A stretch of DNA of 64,000 nucleotides. It comes from Tamarix chinensis (Eukaryota; Streptophyta; Magnoliopsida; Caryophyllales; Tamaricaceae). Below are positions 1-10,330 of the stretch, in pieces. The position numbers were made by a program, and so were the translations under genes. A model generated the notes under the pieces. That model had not been told where the DNA came from. It did not search any database and saw nothing but the letters and a program-made list of their open reading frames with translations. The stretch is taken from positions 46,976,707 to 47,040,706 of the forward strand of contig CM060174.1 in assembly GCA_030549775.1 (NCBI GenBank), given 5' to 3'. Each line of letters begins with the position of its first letter. The stretch's first letter is position 1.

Positions 1-99
1 CTTTAGGTAAATCCACTAAGTCCTATGTGTGATATACCTTAATTGAATCCAATTCATTATCAATTGCCTCTTTCTAAAAACTACATCAATAGATGTTAC
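1..99 (-). pseudogene. Ty1/copia element B, start of reverse transcriptase (fragment)
   Basis: The reverse complement reads as the entry to a copia reverse transcriptase: KEAIDNELDSIK followed after a short gap by DLVDLPK, as in the usual 'FWKEAI..E..SI...W.LVDLP' start of that domain. One frameshift lies just before KEAI, and stops are present, so it is not functional. It continues the copia polyprotein seen at 831-994 and 21144-23464, being separated from the former by the miniature element at 100-830 (duplication GTTAC at 95-99 and 831-835). The rest of the domain lies beyond the window's left edge. Confidence 0.7.
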
Positions 100-377
100 T
101 TCAACACCCCAAGTCGATACGATCACATGGGGCTACTTTAGAGCGCTTTTGGATTGATTCCCTGGCCCTATAGATCAATACGATTCCTTTCAACACACTT
201 TTCCTCAATCGCACACTTCTTCAGAAGTTTTCAAAAAAATTATAAAACTTCCCAAGAGAGCCACCCATCCTAAAAAATGCTCATCGACCAGCATGCTAAC
301 TATGGATTTCTTAGGATGGAATCGCTAAAGGATGGTGTACCATGTTGATATAAGTAATCAGATCAATCCTTATAACA
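100..377 (-). repeat. 3' LTR of the miniature element
   Basis: This copy aligns along its length with 549-830. Examples are the shared ACCCCAAGT near its lower end and the shared CCATGTTGA.ATAAGTAA near its upper end. The lower end has decayed from TGTAATACCCC to TTCAACACCCC. Confidence 0.75.
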
Positions 378-548
378 CTCTACTCAATTTAGGGCATTAT
401 ATTCAACCCCACTCAAAGAACGCAACATCTTAATTGCACCTTGACTACCAAATGTCTCAATACAATTTATCCCAAGAATCATCTCGTTAGGAAGCTAATT
501 GGATCATCTCAGTTTAGCTCGCCATTGTGGTTTTAATTTGATACCATT

Positions 549-830
549 TGTAATACCCCAAGTTGATACAACCATGTGGGGACATCTTGGAATACTTTTG
601 AATTGATTAGTTAGCCCAATAGATCAACATGAGTTCTTTCAGCATGATTTCCCCCACTCACATGCTTCCTGAGAAATTTTCATAAATTTTCCAAAACTTC
701 CTAGGAGGGTCACTCATCCTAAAAATTACTTCATGATTATCATACTTAACTATGGAGTTATTAGGATAGAATCACCAAAAGGATAGTATACCATGTTGAG
801 ATAAGTAACCAAATCAATTGAGGTACTATA
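549..830 (-). repeat. 5' LTR of the miniature element
   Basis: It begins TGTAATACCCC on the plus strand, directly after the reverse-complemented primer-binding site TGATACCA (539-546). It ends at 830, beside the GTTAC target duplication. Confidence 0.75.
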
Positions 831-994
831 GTTACATCTTTCCTATAAGTTTTACGATTATCCTCAATCAAATAATCATACACAAAATCTAAACTAATCC
901 TATCAAGATCATCATTATCACCTATGAAAAGAGTAAAAAAAAGTATGCCCAAAGCTAGTTTATATCCTTCATTTTTTACTTCTCTTAGGTTCAT
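831..994 (-). pseudogene. Ty1/copia element B, integrase-to-RT linker (fragment)
   Basis: In the reverse complement, joining this piece to 21144 across the Ty3 insertion gives EHEPKRSKK, the usual linker after a copia integrase. It is followed by IGDNDDLDRI and YDYLIEDNRKTYRKDVT, which match the acidic segment before the reverse transcriptase. A stop and a frameshift are present. It is bounded by TTCAT (990-994, duplication of element A) and GTTAC (831-835, duplication of the miniature element). Confidence 0.7.
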
Positions 995-1893
995 TGATGA
1001 AACTTCAGTAGGTATCGAAAAACGCCGGACAAAAATAGGTAACAAGATATGATCGGGAAACCCGATCTTGATCGGCCTAAAGTTTAACACCAAAGGAAGA
1101 TTGAAATACTCAGGGCACAATTGAAAATAAATGGCAGACTGAGTGATTTTAACAAATATGAATGAAGATTCATCGAGGGTTCGGGAAGAAGAAGATTCGA
1201 GAGTCGAGAGATAGAAATAGCACAGCCGGTGAGAGAGAAAAATATCAGGCATATTATTATTATCTAAAATTAAAGTATGTATCTGTCCTTTCCTCCGTAT
1301 ACATATACATATATATATACACAATATTGAGCTGCCTAAATCAGGTTTCAATTTACCAAGCCCAATTACCCTTACAAATGATACAACATAACAAATATTG
1401 GGTGGTGCTGAATTATCTAATCAGCCCACTTACAATTAGTTACAATTACTCCAAATTATGATTAGTATATATCTAATCTCCCATCAGATATTTTATCTAG
1501 CTAACTGTAGAAAGTAAGGGTAGCATAGGCAACAATCCTTCTAACCCAATTACAGGCCGAGTGGTGCCTATGTGGCCTACTTAATTCTACCAACTACAAA
1601 TTTTGGCAATTGCATCATATGGGATTACAATAATTTTTCCCTAATTATATTAACACAATTGGATTCAACTTATCTAGCAGAATCACAACAATATAAACCG
1701 CACAGTAAACAACAGCAACAACAACAATCAACACATCAACAACAACCAGCAACATTTCCATTTCCAACACCTGTATTCTTATCTCCTTTCCAAATTAGTC
1801 ATAGAATAATAGAAATAGTTATATGTATAATTTATATTACAACAATCAAAAAAATTATCCAGATAAAAATTAAAATTATTTAGATACACATCA
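995..1893 (-). repeat. 3' LTR of Ty3 element A
   Basis: It starts TGATG and ends CATCA, a 5-base terminal inverted repeat. It matches 20208-21143 along its whole length with substitutions and small indels. The pol reading frame runs into it. Confidence 0.92.
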
Positions 1894-1908
1894 TTCCCCT
1901 CTTCTTGG
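1894..1908 (-). other. Polypurine tract of Ty3 element A
   Basis: The minus strand reads CAAGAAGAGGGGAA immediately before the LTR start TGATG. This is the expected position and composition for the plus-strand primer. Confidence 0.8.
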
Positions 1909-2862
1909 TGGGGTTTCGTCTCTAAAAACTTCATGATTCTAGCAAAAGGACTTAAATCAGATACATTAAAAGAATTACTCACATTACCAAATTTAGCAGG
2001 TAAATTAATTTTATATGCATTTCCATTAACCTTTCTAACACAGTAAAAGGTCTGTCACCCCTAGGATCCAGTTTAGATTTTCTAAGGGTTGGATAATGTT
2101 CTTTTCTAAGATGTACCCAAACCAAATCCCCAGGTTGAAAAATAATTTTCTTCCTCTTTTTATTAGCAACCTCAGCCATTTGTTGAACCCTTTTATTAAT
2201 TTGTTTACTTACAAATTCATGTAATTTCTTCATTTTTTCAACACGAGATTCAGCATCCAAATTATGTAAATCAGAAATAGGTAAAGAAACCAAATATAGG
2301 GGAGTTAATGGATTGAAACCATACACAACTTCAAAAGGAGTTTTCTTAGTTGTAGAATGTATAGTTCTATTATATGCAAATTCTATCTGTGGTAATATGG
2401 CTTCCCATTGTTTAATATTTTTCCCAAGTACAGCCCTTAACATATTAGGTAAAGTCCTATTTACTACTTCTGTTTGTCCATCAGTTTAAGGATGGCAAGT
2501 GGTGGAAAATAATAGCTTAGTACCTAATTTACCCCACAATACTTTCCAGAAATGACTTAGAAATTTAACATCCCTGTCAGATACTATGGTCTTAGGTACC
2601 CCATGCAATTTAACTACATGTATAAAAATAAATCTGCCATAGCTATAGCATCATCAGTCTTATTACAAGGTATGAAATGTGCCATTTTACTAAATTTGCC
2701 TACAACAACCATGATAGAATCCTTAGCCCTATTAGTCCTAGGTAATCCCAAAATAAAGTCTAAAGAAATATCAACCCATGGTTGGGTTGGAACTAGTAAA
2801 GGTGTATATAACCTAAATGGTTGAGAAGTAGACTTAGCATGTTTACAAGCCACACAGTTCAC
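1894..2862 (-). pseudogene. Integrase of Ty3 element A (broken)
   Basis: In minus-strand order: the zinc-finger end CVACKHAKS; the start of the catalytic core [20 protein letters not shown] with its aspartate; then, after a frame break between about 2443 and 2614, the segment FAYNRTIHSTTKKTPFEVVYG. The C-terminal module follows, with GDLVWVHLRKEHYPTLRKSK and DPRGDRPFTVLE. The tail FNVSDLSPF..EEGND reaches the LTR and continues into it, so the last codons and stop of pol would lie inside the 3' LTR. It is a remnant of a Ty3 integrase that would insert element cDNA in the nucleus. A further frameshift lies near 1980. Confidence 0.85.
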
Positions 2863-2951
2863 ATAATATCATACTACATCCCTTTTCATATGAGGCCAAA
2901 AAAAATGATCAGTTAACACATCCGAAGTCTTTTGAAAACCCAAGTGTGCCA

Positions 2952-3460
2952 TTAAACTACCATTATGTGCCTCCTGGAATAATAACTCCCTATATGAATA
3001 ATTAGGTACACAAAGTCGATTTTTCCTAAATAAATATCCATCAAAAAGAAAATATTTTCCTTGGGCAGTAGTATCACAATTCTTATATATTTCTTTAAAA
3101 TCATTATCCTCAAATTTAAAGTCTTAATATAAGAAAATCCTAATAAGTTTGCATCCACTATATTTAATAAAGCATATCTCCTAGATAATGCATCAACAAC
3201 TACATTATCACCTCCTTTCTTATACTTAATCACATAAGGAAAACTCTCAATAAATTCTATCCATCTACCTTGCATTCTATTCAACTTTGATTGACTTTTC
3301 AAATATTTAATCGCTTCTTGATCAGTAATAATAACAAATTCCCTAGGCCATAAATAATGTTGCCATACTTCCAAAGCCCTTACTAAAGCAAATAATTCCT
3401 TTTTATAAATAGAATAATTCAAAGCACTACCACTTAACTTCTCACTAAAATAGGCTATTG
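2952..3460 (-). pseudogene. RNase H of Ty3 element A (broken)
   Basis: The minus strand encodes [49 protein letters not shown] and finally VVVDALSRR. These are the standard landmarks of the Ty3 RNase H that degrades RNA of the RNA:DNA hybrid. The domain starts abruptly at 3460 because the large element at 3466-11469 was inserted just upstream, leaving duplication GTCTA. Its continuation toward RT resumes at 11475. Confidence 0.85.
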
Positions 3461-3917
3461 GTCTATGTAACACCCCAAAATTCACTATTTTTTTAAAGCG
3501 GAAGTAATTAAAATAAAATCACTTAAAACCGGTGAATTCTGGGAATGTTACCGCCACACTTAATACCAGGTCGATTCTCTCCGACCGTTCCAGTCCCAAG
3601 TGCTAAGGCTAAAGAAAAGATTAATATTAAAATTAAACCAACAGTTCATAAAAGAACTGGAATGATCATATACAAAAATCAGAGTGTGCGTGAAGAATCA
3701 CGAGCTAAATAGAAATCAGAGTGTGAAATCAAAATTCCTCGAAGGAAAAAATCTGACAATCGATAAAAGGTTCATTTAAAATACTCAATTGAGTAATAAT
3801 AACATAATGAAATAAAATCACGTGAAAGGGAAATACGGCCACGACACTCTCGAACTTTGATCCAAAACATGCTCAACACTCAGCCCCGAATGATGTCTCG
3901 CCCACCTGCACAAATTC

Positions 3918-3988
3918 AGAAGGGCATACTACTCGTGGGAATGAGCAGCACCCATGAAAAAGGTGATCAGTATGCTACGTACTGAGTA
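3918..3988 (-). repeat. Conserved LTR module (copy in C2 3' LTR)
   Basis: The minus-sense landmarks are GTACGTAGCATACTGATCACC, here read as two shorter blocks CTCAGTACGTAGC and ATACTGATCACC, then GGTGCTGCTC and CCCACGAGTAGTA. The same order is found at 6940-7014, 18151-18220, 28424-28494 and, weakly, 56161-56216. Function unknown. Confidence 0.6.
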
Positions 3989-4174
3989 AGGCTACGTAAG
4001 CACATAACCCATGCATAAGAATAAAAGAGCATAATCATGATAACATAATGCATGTGATCATCCAAGTAAAAGTATAAAGGCCCATATATATAATCCGATT
4101 CAATTACTTCGTTTATCTCTTATCACGAATCATTTTACACCATACTTTTATTCAAGTCCATACGATTACGGGAA

Positions 4175-4290
4175 CCCCACTATTTTTGCCGGTGGATCGG
4201 TCGCGAGGGTACATGCCCTGCCACTATTTTAGCAGTTGGATCGGTCGTGAGGGTAACATACCCTGCCACTATTATATGTCGGTGGATCGG
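4175..4290 (-). repeat. Hairpin minisatellite cluster in C2 3' LTR
   Basis: Three units of about 45 bases, each with CCAC, some ten bases and then GGTGG, followed by ATCGGTC. Each can fold as a short stem-loop. The array recurs in the other LTRs of this window. Confidence 0.65.
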
Positions 4291-4506
4291 TCTGGCCCCT
4301 TCTCGTACGGTGTTCCACTATAAGTGATTAGTGATTAGTTTCTTCCCATATCCTTTCAGCATAATCATGATAACGTCTTTCAACATGCTGTGGTGGTGCT
4401 GAGATTGGCTATCGGCGGTGTAAATAGTGTCTGAAGTCACGGTGGTGGCAGCTTGCACTTAGGGTTTCGGGTAAGAAAAAAAAATCCAAAACTCCTACCA
4501 TTAGGC

Positions 4507-4514
4507 TATTTATA
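4507..4514 (-). promoter_or_regulatory. TATA box of C2 3' LTR
   Basis: The minus strand reads TATAAATA, in the same position as 10323-10330 and 14726-14733 in the other copies. It would end the U3 promoter part, which leaves an unusually long R-U5 region. Confidence 0.5.
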
Positions 4515-5657
4515 GATGGTAGATGAGATAATAGGGTGTTGAAGCTCGACAAGGAGGTATTAAGTGCAAGAATTGGGGTGGCCGGGGCAGTAATGGCTCG
4601 ATGTCCGTTTTGGGGTGGTTCGAATTTCGCACGCTAGGAGAGAGAAAACGAGTGAGATTTAACGTCCAATAATTATGCCAATTTTTTCTTGGAGTTAAGA
4701 GGAAGATAATGAGGCAAGAAACGACCGATATTAATCACCGTAGCCGGAGAAGCCATTGATGGGTCGAGAGTTGCAGCAGCGTCGATGAAGGAGGAAGGAG
4801 GAAGAAGGAAGAAGGAAAGGAGGCGGTCCGGTCGACCGGAGAAAGAAAAGAAAAAGGGGAGACCGGGCGGTCAGGCGCGATGAGGGAGGTTAATTAAATG
4901 AAACTTGGCATTGTGATGAAAATAGAAACAAAACGCAGCGCGGAAACAACGGGTGAAGGGCGACGATAGCAAGGGTTAAGCTCATTAAATAAAACGACGA
5001 GTTTTGGTGAAATTAAGAATAAAACGCGGTGTGGCGGAGTCAGAGGAAGGGGCCGCGCGGGCTGGGCCAAAGAGGAAGAAGAAAAGAAAAAGAAGAACTG
5101 GGTCGCGGCTGGCCCAGTCGGGGAAAAGAAGAGGAAAAAGAAAAATAAGAAAAAGAAAAAGAAAGAAAAAAGGAAAGGAAAAAGGAAGAAAGAAAAAGAA
5201 AAGGGGAAAAGGAAAGGAGAAAAATAATTAGGTGAGGGCCAATTAAATTAATCTGAATATTTAGGATATTTAAAAATAATAATATTTAAATAAAATAATC
5301 TTTAAATCCCATTTTAAGCTAAATTAGGATTTTTATTAGATTTTTCATAAATTCCATTTTAATTAGCAAAACACCCTAATTTTCTTCCATTAAATTATTT
5401 ATAAACTTAATATTAATTTGGAACTATTTTCTCCTTCTTATTTTAAATAAAAATAATTTATTTAGTTAATTCCCAAATTAAAATCTTTAATTAGTTAAAA
5501 TACCCTAAATCCTCCTAATTAAAATACTTATAAATTTATTCTTGATTTGCCCTAATTAATTTCCTTTTATTTTAATAAAATAATTTATTTAATTACTTTT
5601 TATAATAAAACCTCATTTAAATATAATATTTAAAATTAGAATTTTTGGGGTATTTCA

Positions 5658-6493
5658 TTACTACCCCTTTAAAAACAAACTTCGCCCCCGAAGTCTCCGG
5701 GAGCGCCTAGGGTTAGGGAGAAAACGCTTTAAGTGGTTAGAAAACCGAAATAATACTACTATATATATAAACTACCCCCTTAGGAATAAACTTACTAAAG
5801 AAAATTTAAATCAACGAAGATAAGGACACCATACAAAAGAAAAAATACTTATAAAAACTACCCCCTTAAGAATAAACTTAATTAAAATTATACCCTTCGC
5901 TTCTCACAGTGGTCGTGATGAAAACATTTTGAAATAAATGAATCCTTTTTAGTTTAAAAACGATTTCAAATCAAGGAAAACTTTTTTAATCCCAATTCAT
6001 TTTGAAAATGATACTACTCTTAGTATCAAATTAAAAAGATTAAAACCAAAAGATCGGTCAAAACACGCTTCAAAACTAATAAAAATTTCATAAACCAAAT
6101 TTAATTTCGAGAACAAGCGTAATAAAAAAGGATCATCCTCTCTGGTATCAACTTGTGGTACCAACTTAAAAAGATTAAAAAAAAAGAGCGTGGTCAAAAC
6201 CAGATTCAATACCAACTTGTGATATCAACTTAAAAATTTTAAAATCGAAAGAGCGTGATCAAAATAATGAACCACTCTAATACCAAAGTGTGGTATAGGC
6301 TTAAAGAATTTAAAATAAAATTGGAAGAGCAGTCGAAACCAGTTTGATACAAATTTGTGGTATCAAAAAAAAATTTAAAACGAGAGTGCGTGTCCGAAAT
6401 GATCAACCATACTGATACCAACTTGTGGTATCATCTTAAAAATTTTAAAATGAAAGAGCGTGTCTGAAAGGATCAACCGCTCTGATACCACTT
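5658..6493 (-). other. Internal region of C2, non-coding
   Basis: 836 bases between the two LTRs. The polypurine tract AAAGGGGTAGTAA lies next to 5657 and the primer-binding site next to 6494. About half is made of the tandem units at 6009-6483. No stretch resembles gag or pol, and the short open frames are unlike known proteins. Confidence 0.75.
6009..6493 (-). repeat. Tandem array of primer-binding-site-like palindromes
   Basis: About six units of 66-71 bases begin near 6009 (with a less clear stretch at 6076-6141), 6142, 6209, 6279, 6345 and 6414, and end in a half unit at 6484. Each has GATACCA-ACTTG-TGGTATC or a decayed form, then an A/T stretch and GAAAGAGCGTG. The half unit at the LTR edge supplies the true site, TGGTATCAGAGCGG on the minus strand. 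So the leader carries repeated copies of the priming site and its flank. Confidence 0.75.
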
Positions 6494-6939
6494 TGTAACA
6501 CCCCAAAATTCACTATTTTTTTTAAAGCGGAAGAAATTAAAATAAAATCACTTAAAACCAGTGAATTCTGGGAATGTTACCGCCACACTTAGTACCAGAC
6601 CGGTTCTCTCCGACCGTTCCAGTACCAAGTGCTAAGGCAAAAGAAAATATTAATATTAAACTTAAACCAACAGTTCATAAAAGAACTAGAATGATCATAT
6701 ACAAAAATCAGAGTGTGCGTGAAGAATCACGAGTTAAATAGAAATCGAAGTGTGAAATCAAAATTCCTTGAAAAATCTTACAATCGATAAAACGTTCATT
6801 TAAAATACTCAATCGAGTAATAATAACATAATGAAATAAAATCACGTGAAGAGGAAATACGACCACGACACTCTCGAACTTTGAGCCAAAACATGCTCAA
6901 CACTCAGCCCCGAATGATGTCTCGCCCACCTGCACAAAT

Positions 6940-7014
6940 TCAGAAGGGCATACTACTCGTGAGAATGAACAACACCCATGAAAAGGGTGATGAGTACACT
7001 ACGTATTGAGTAAG
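6940..7014 (-). repeat. Conserved LTR module (copy in C2 5' LTR)
   Basis: Reverse-complement copy of the 70-base module at 18151-18220. It has CACCCTTTTCATGGGTGTTG and an ACTCG-type end, with several substitutions. Confidence 0.6.
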
Positions 7015-7218
7015 GTAATCGAGCACTAAGGCCAACACGTAAGCACATAACACATGCATAAGAATAAAAGAGCATAATCATGATAACATAATTCATGTGA
7101 TCATCCAAGTAAAAGTATGAAGGCCCATATATATAATCCGATTCAATTACTTCATTTATCTCTAATCAGGAATCATTTCACACCATACTTTTATTCAATT
7201 CCATACGATTACGGGAAC

Positions 7219-7500
7219 CTCACTATTTTTGCCGGTGGATCGGTCGCGAGGGTAACATACCCTGCCACTATTATATGCCGGTGGATCGGTCTGGCCCCTT
7301 CTCGTACGGTGTTCCACTATAAGTGATTAGTGTCTTCCCATATCTTTCAACATATAACGTTTTATTTTGTTGAGCTCGGGATCCCCCACTATTATAGCCG
7401 GTGGATCGGTCGCGAGGGTACATGCCCTGCCACAATTTTAGCCGGTGGATCGGTCGCGGGGGAAAACATTCCCTGCCACTATTATGCCGGTGGATCGGTC
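7219..7500 (-). repeat. Two hairpin minisatellite clusters in C2 5' LTR
   Basis: Cluster 7219-7290 has two units and cluster 7385-7500 has three. Each unit is CCACTATT, then GCCGGTGGATCGGTC, separated by GCGAGGGTA-type spacers ending CCCTG. The second cluster starts after GAGCTCGGGATCCC, a flank that recurs in the solo LTR. Confidence 0.65.
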
Positions 7501-8901
7501 TGGGTCCGGCTCAACATCTTCCACTTTACGTAATTAATATTTTTAAGTGTCTTATTCAAAGGATTTCACCTTGGACATGCATAAGTCATCTCACATCACA
7601 TATCATAAAATTTCACCATCATAATTACACTTAAATCACCACATACACATGATAACACAAAAACCCTAATCAGCCACCATATACCCCAATTAACCACGAT
7701 AAACCATAGTTAACCACTCCAAACTCTATTCAACCATAACAACCATAATTAGCCACTCCACGCCTTAGTTAATCATAACAACCACAATTGTCCACTCCAA
7801 CCCTAGTTAATCACCACAACCCAGAGTTCATTACTCCAAATCCTAATCCAGTCTATTCCATACCCTCATAATGCTCCACGTACTAATTTCCGTCCAAAAT
7901 AGTTCAACACCCAAATAACACTTATATTACCTTCCTTACATCCCAAATTAACTTTCCACACGTAAATTTCATACCCATGCAGACATTAATCTCCCCATGC
8001 AAACCTTCAAACCTTTTTCATGCAAACCCTAACATTCCATGTGAAACCCTAATTTCAACCATGCAAACCCTAATACCGCCATCCAACCATCAATGCCAAC
8101 ATGTAAACCCTAATACCACCAAACAACTATAATTACCACCATACAAACCTTAGTAACATCATACAAACCCTAATACCACCATATAACCATAAATACCACC
8201 ATACAAACCTTAGTAACATCATACCAACCCTAATACCACCATGCAACCATTAGTACCACCATCCAACCCACGATTCTGCCATATAAAACCCTAAATTCAA
8301 TCTATAGCAAAACCCAAGAGTTGTCCACATAATACAATTGATTAGATTCTCCCCTTCCATAACCACAATTTAGATTCCCCCATACAAGACTATAAGTTAG
8401 ATTCTCCTACATAAATTCATAAATTAGAATCTCCCAAGCAAAACCAGAATTTGGATTAATTAGATTTCCCCAAACAAATCATAAATTAGATTCTCCCAAT
8501 CAAATCATAACTTAGGTTCTCCCATATAATATCATAAATTACATTCTCCCAAATAACATCATAAATTATATTCTCTCCCACAAAACCCTACATCTCCCAT
8601 TGTATTCTTCCTCTCTTAAATCATTAAAATACTTAGGTATACTCACGTCTCTTGGTCAACTTCTTTCTCCATCCTCGCTTTTCATCCTTTCCCCCGAACA
8701 AACCATACCAACATCCTCACATGCATGTATTTTAGGGTCACATGCAAACACATATTATTCCATACACATAGTACACATGCCATATAGCAACACAAAAGCA
8801 TGCTTGGACTCAATGCCATACCAAATATGCAATAATTGCAATAATAACATAGAATGCATAGCATATGAATCACATAATGCATATAAGCACACAATGGCCT
8901 T

Positions 8902-8934
8902 AGTAAACCCTTACCTAAAACGACACCGGTCTTG
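8902..8934 (-). other. Conserved splice-donor-like block in C2 5' LTR
   Basis: The minus strand reads CCAAGACCGGTGTCGTTTTAG followed by GTAAGG (quoted here in two parts), matching 16011-16040 in the solo LTR. AG/GTAAG is a strong donor consensus. Whether it is used cannot be told from sequence. Confidence 0.4.
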
Positions 8935-9258
8935 GAGCACGTTCCTATGCCTCCTATATCATTTGAGAGCTTTGATTGGGCTCACTTACTATGGGAAAAT
9001 ACTAGGATTAGGTTTCCTCTTAAGAATGCTATTATTTCTGCCTTATCCCAAGACCTTATTTTTAATTAGAATATTATTATACGAAAATTAACTACACAAA
9101 ATACTAGTAGAAAAACTAAAAATAACTCCAATGAACTTCAAAACAAAAGGGTGATATAAGGGTCTCTACCCTTAACCCAAAATAATATTAGTAAGGATGA
9201 AAATAATAATAATATAACTTTAATAACAACCAAGTATTATAAATAAAGATAATATTAA

Positions 9259-9259
<1 letters not shown>

Positions 9260-9335
<76 letters not shown>
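9260..9335. repeat. AAT microsatellite
   Basis: About 25 uninterrupted AAT triplets inside the C2 LTR, at the place where the solo LTR has TTA triplets (15437-15475). Confidence 0.9.
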
Positions 9336-10322
9336 GGAATATATAAGCCTTATATTTTAAGGAAGGATTTCAACCCTGCCTCTAATTAATTACCTACTAT
9401 TCATTAACATAAATAAATAATAAAGTTAATATCATATATAATAATATTAAAATAATAGAGATGATATTAATATTATTATTAATGGTCATAAAAATAGAAA
9501 TAAAAATACTAAAATACATAAGTGCGAATGTTAATACAAAATTAGGGCCTAAGATTTTCCAGAATAATTAATAAAATGATAATAATAATTATTCTAATAA
9601 TTATAATATTAATAATAAGAAGAAGAATGATAATAATCATATAATAATTCAATTAATAACTTAAAATTCGAACTAACAATAAAATTATTTTATTACTACT
9701 CTCTACCCTGCAAGTACAATTCAGCATAAATTTTATATCAAATAATAATAATATTAATAGCAAGGAAATAATTGTTATATTCGAATAACTACTGATAAAT
9801 AAAATGAAAATAGAATAATTTACAATAAATAGTAAATAATGATTAAGAAGGTCTAGGGTTTCACCTTGAGTCGCGCGGGAATGGGCGGAACCGGTGGTGG
9901 TTCACGGCGGTGGTCGGAAAAGAGAAGAAAAGAGGGAAAGATGGATGTTGGGAAAAAGATAGGGAGAATCGAGGTGAGATAAGAGATGTTTATGGTTTCC
10001 CAGGAGGAGAGGGACAAAATGATGGTGGTGGTGCAGCCAAAGGTGGCGGCGCACGGCGACAGACGGTGGTTTAAGGTTTCGGGGTAAAAATTCTAGCAAA
10101 ACGAGCAGCCAACTTTGCACGGTTAGGGAGGCCCGTGCAAGAAGAATCGAAAGTTGAAAATGGTTTAGTTAAATAGAGGGCGTTGTAGGGAAGAATTTGG
10201 GATGTTGTGGTGGTGCTGAGATTGGCTATCGGCGGTGTAAACGGCGTCTGAAGTCATGGTGGTGGTAGCCTGCACTTAGGGTTTCAGGTAAGAAAAAAAA
10301 TCCAAAACTCCTACCATTAGGC

Positions 10323-10330
10323 TATTTATA
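10323..10330 (-). promoter_or_regulatory. TATA box of C2 5' LTR
   Basis: TATAAATA on the minus strand, about 1.15 kb from the LTR start. The position is conserved with the other two copies. Confidence 0.5.

Larger units (their letters stand above)
100..830 (-). mobile_element. TRIM-like miniature LTR retrotransposon
   Basis: Two direct repeats (100-377 and 549-830) enclose 171 bases that cannot code for a protein. Read on the minus strand, the repeat at 549-830 is the 5' LTR. It ends in GGGTATTACA, and two bases later comes TGGTATCA, a primer-binding site of the initiator-Met tRNA type (539-546). The purine-rich stretch next to 377 (CCCTAAATTGAGTAGAG in minus sense) is the polypurine tract. 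The target duplication GTTAC stands at 95-99 and 831-835. Removing the element rejoins the copia polyprotein around DVT/SID. The total of 731 bases, LTRs near 280 bases and absence of coding fit the TRIM class. The two LTRs differ at many positions, so the insertion is old. Confidence 0.8.
3466..5657 (-). repeat. 3' LTR of C2, internally deleted
   Basis: 3466 to about 4390 aligns with 6494 to about 7353, and about 4390-5657 aligns with about 10202-11469. The stretch equal to about 2.8 kb of the other LTR is missing. The join lies around TTTCAACATG/CTGTGGTGG. Confidence 0.85.

Noticed and set aside
761..1351. 196-codon minus-strand frame
   Set aside because: It crosses the edge between copia element B and the LTR of element A, and the miniature element as well. 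Only the segment 831-994 is real coding remnant.
1572..1883. Gln-rich plus-strand frame
   Set aside because: It comes from CAACAACAG repeats in the LTR of element A. The homologous stretch in the other LTR (about 20930-21000) has stops.
5004..5231. Lys/Arg-rich open frame, also at 10845-11039
   Set aside because: It is a translation of the GGAAAAGAAAAAGG purine tract of the LTR. No conserved protein is expected.
8600..9091. 163-codon plus-strand frame
   Set aside because: It lies wholly within the C2 LTR. The corresponding stretch of solo LTR C1 has no such frame, so it is chance.
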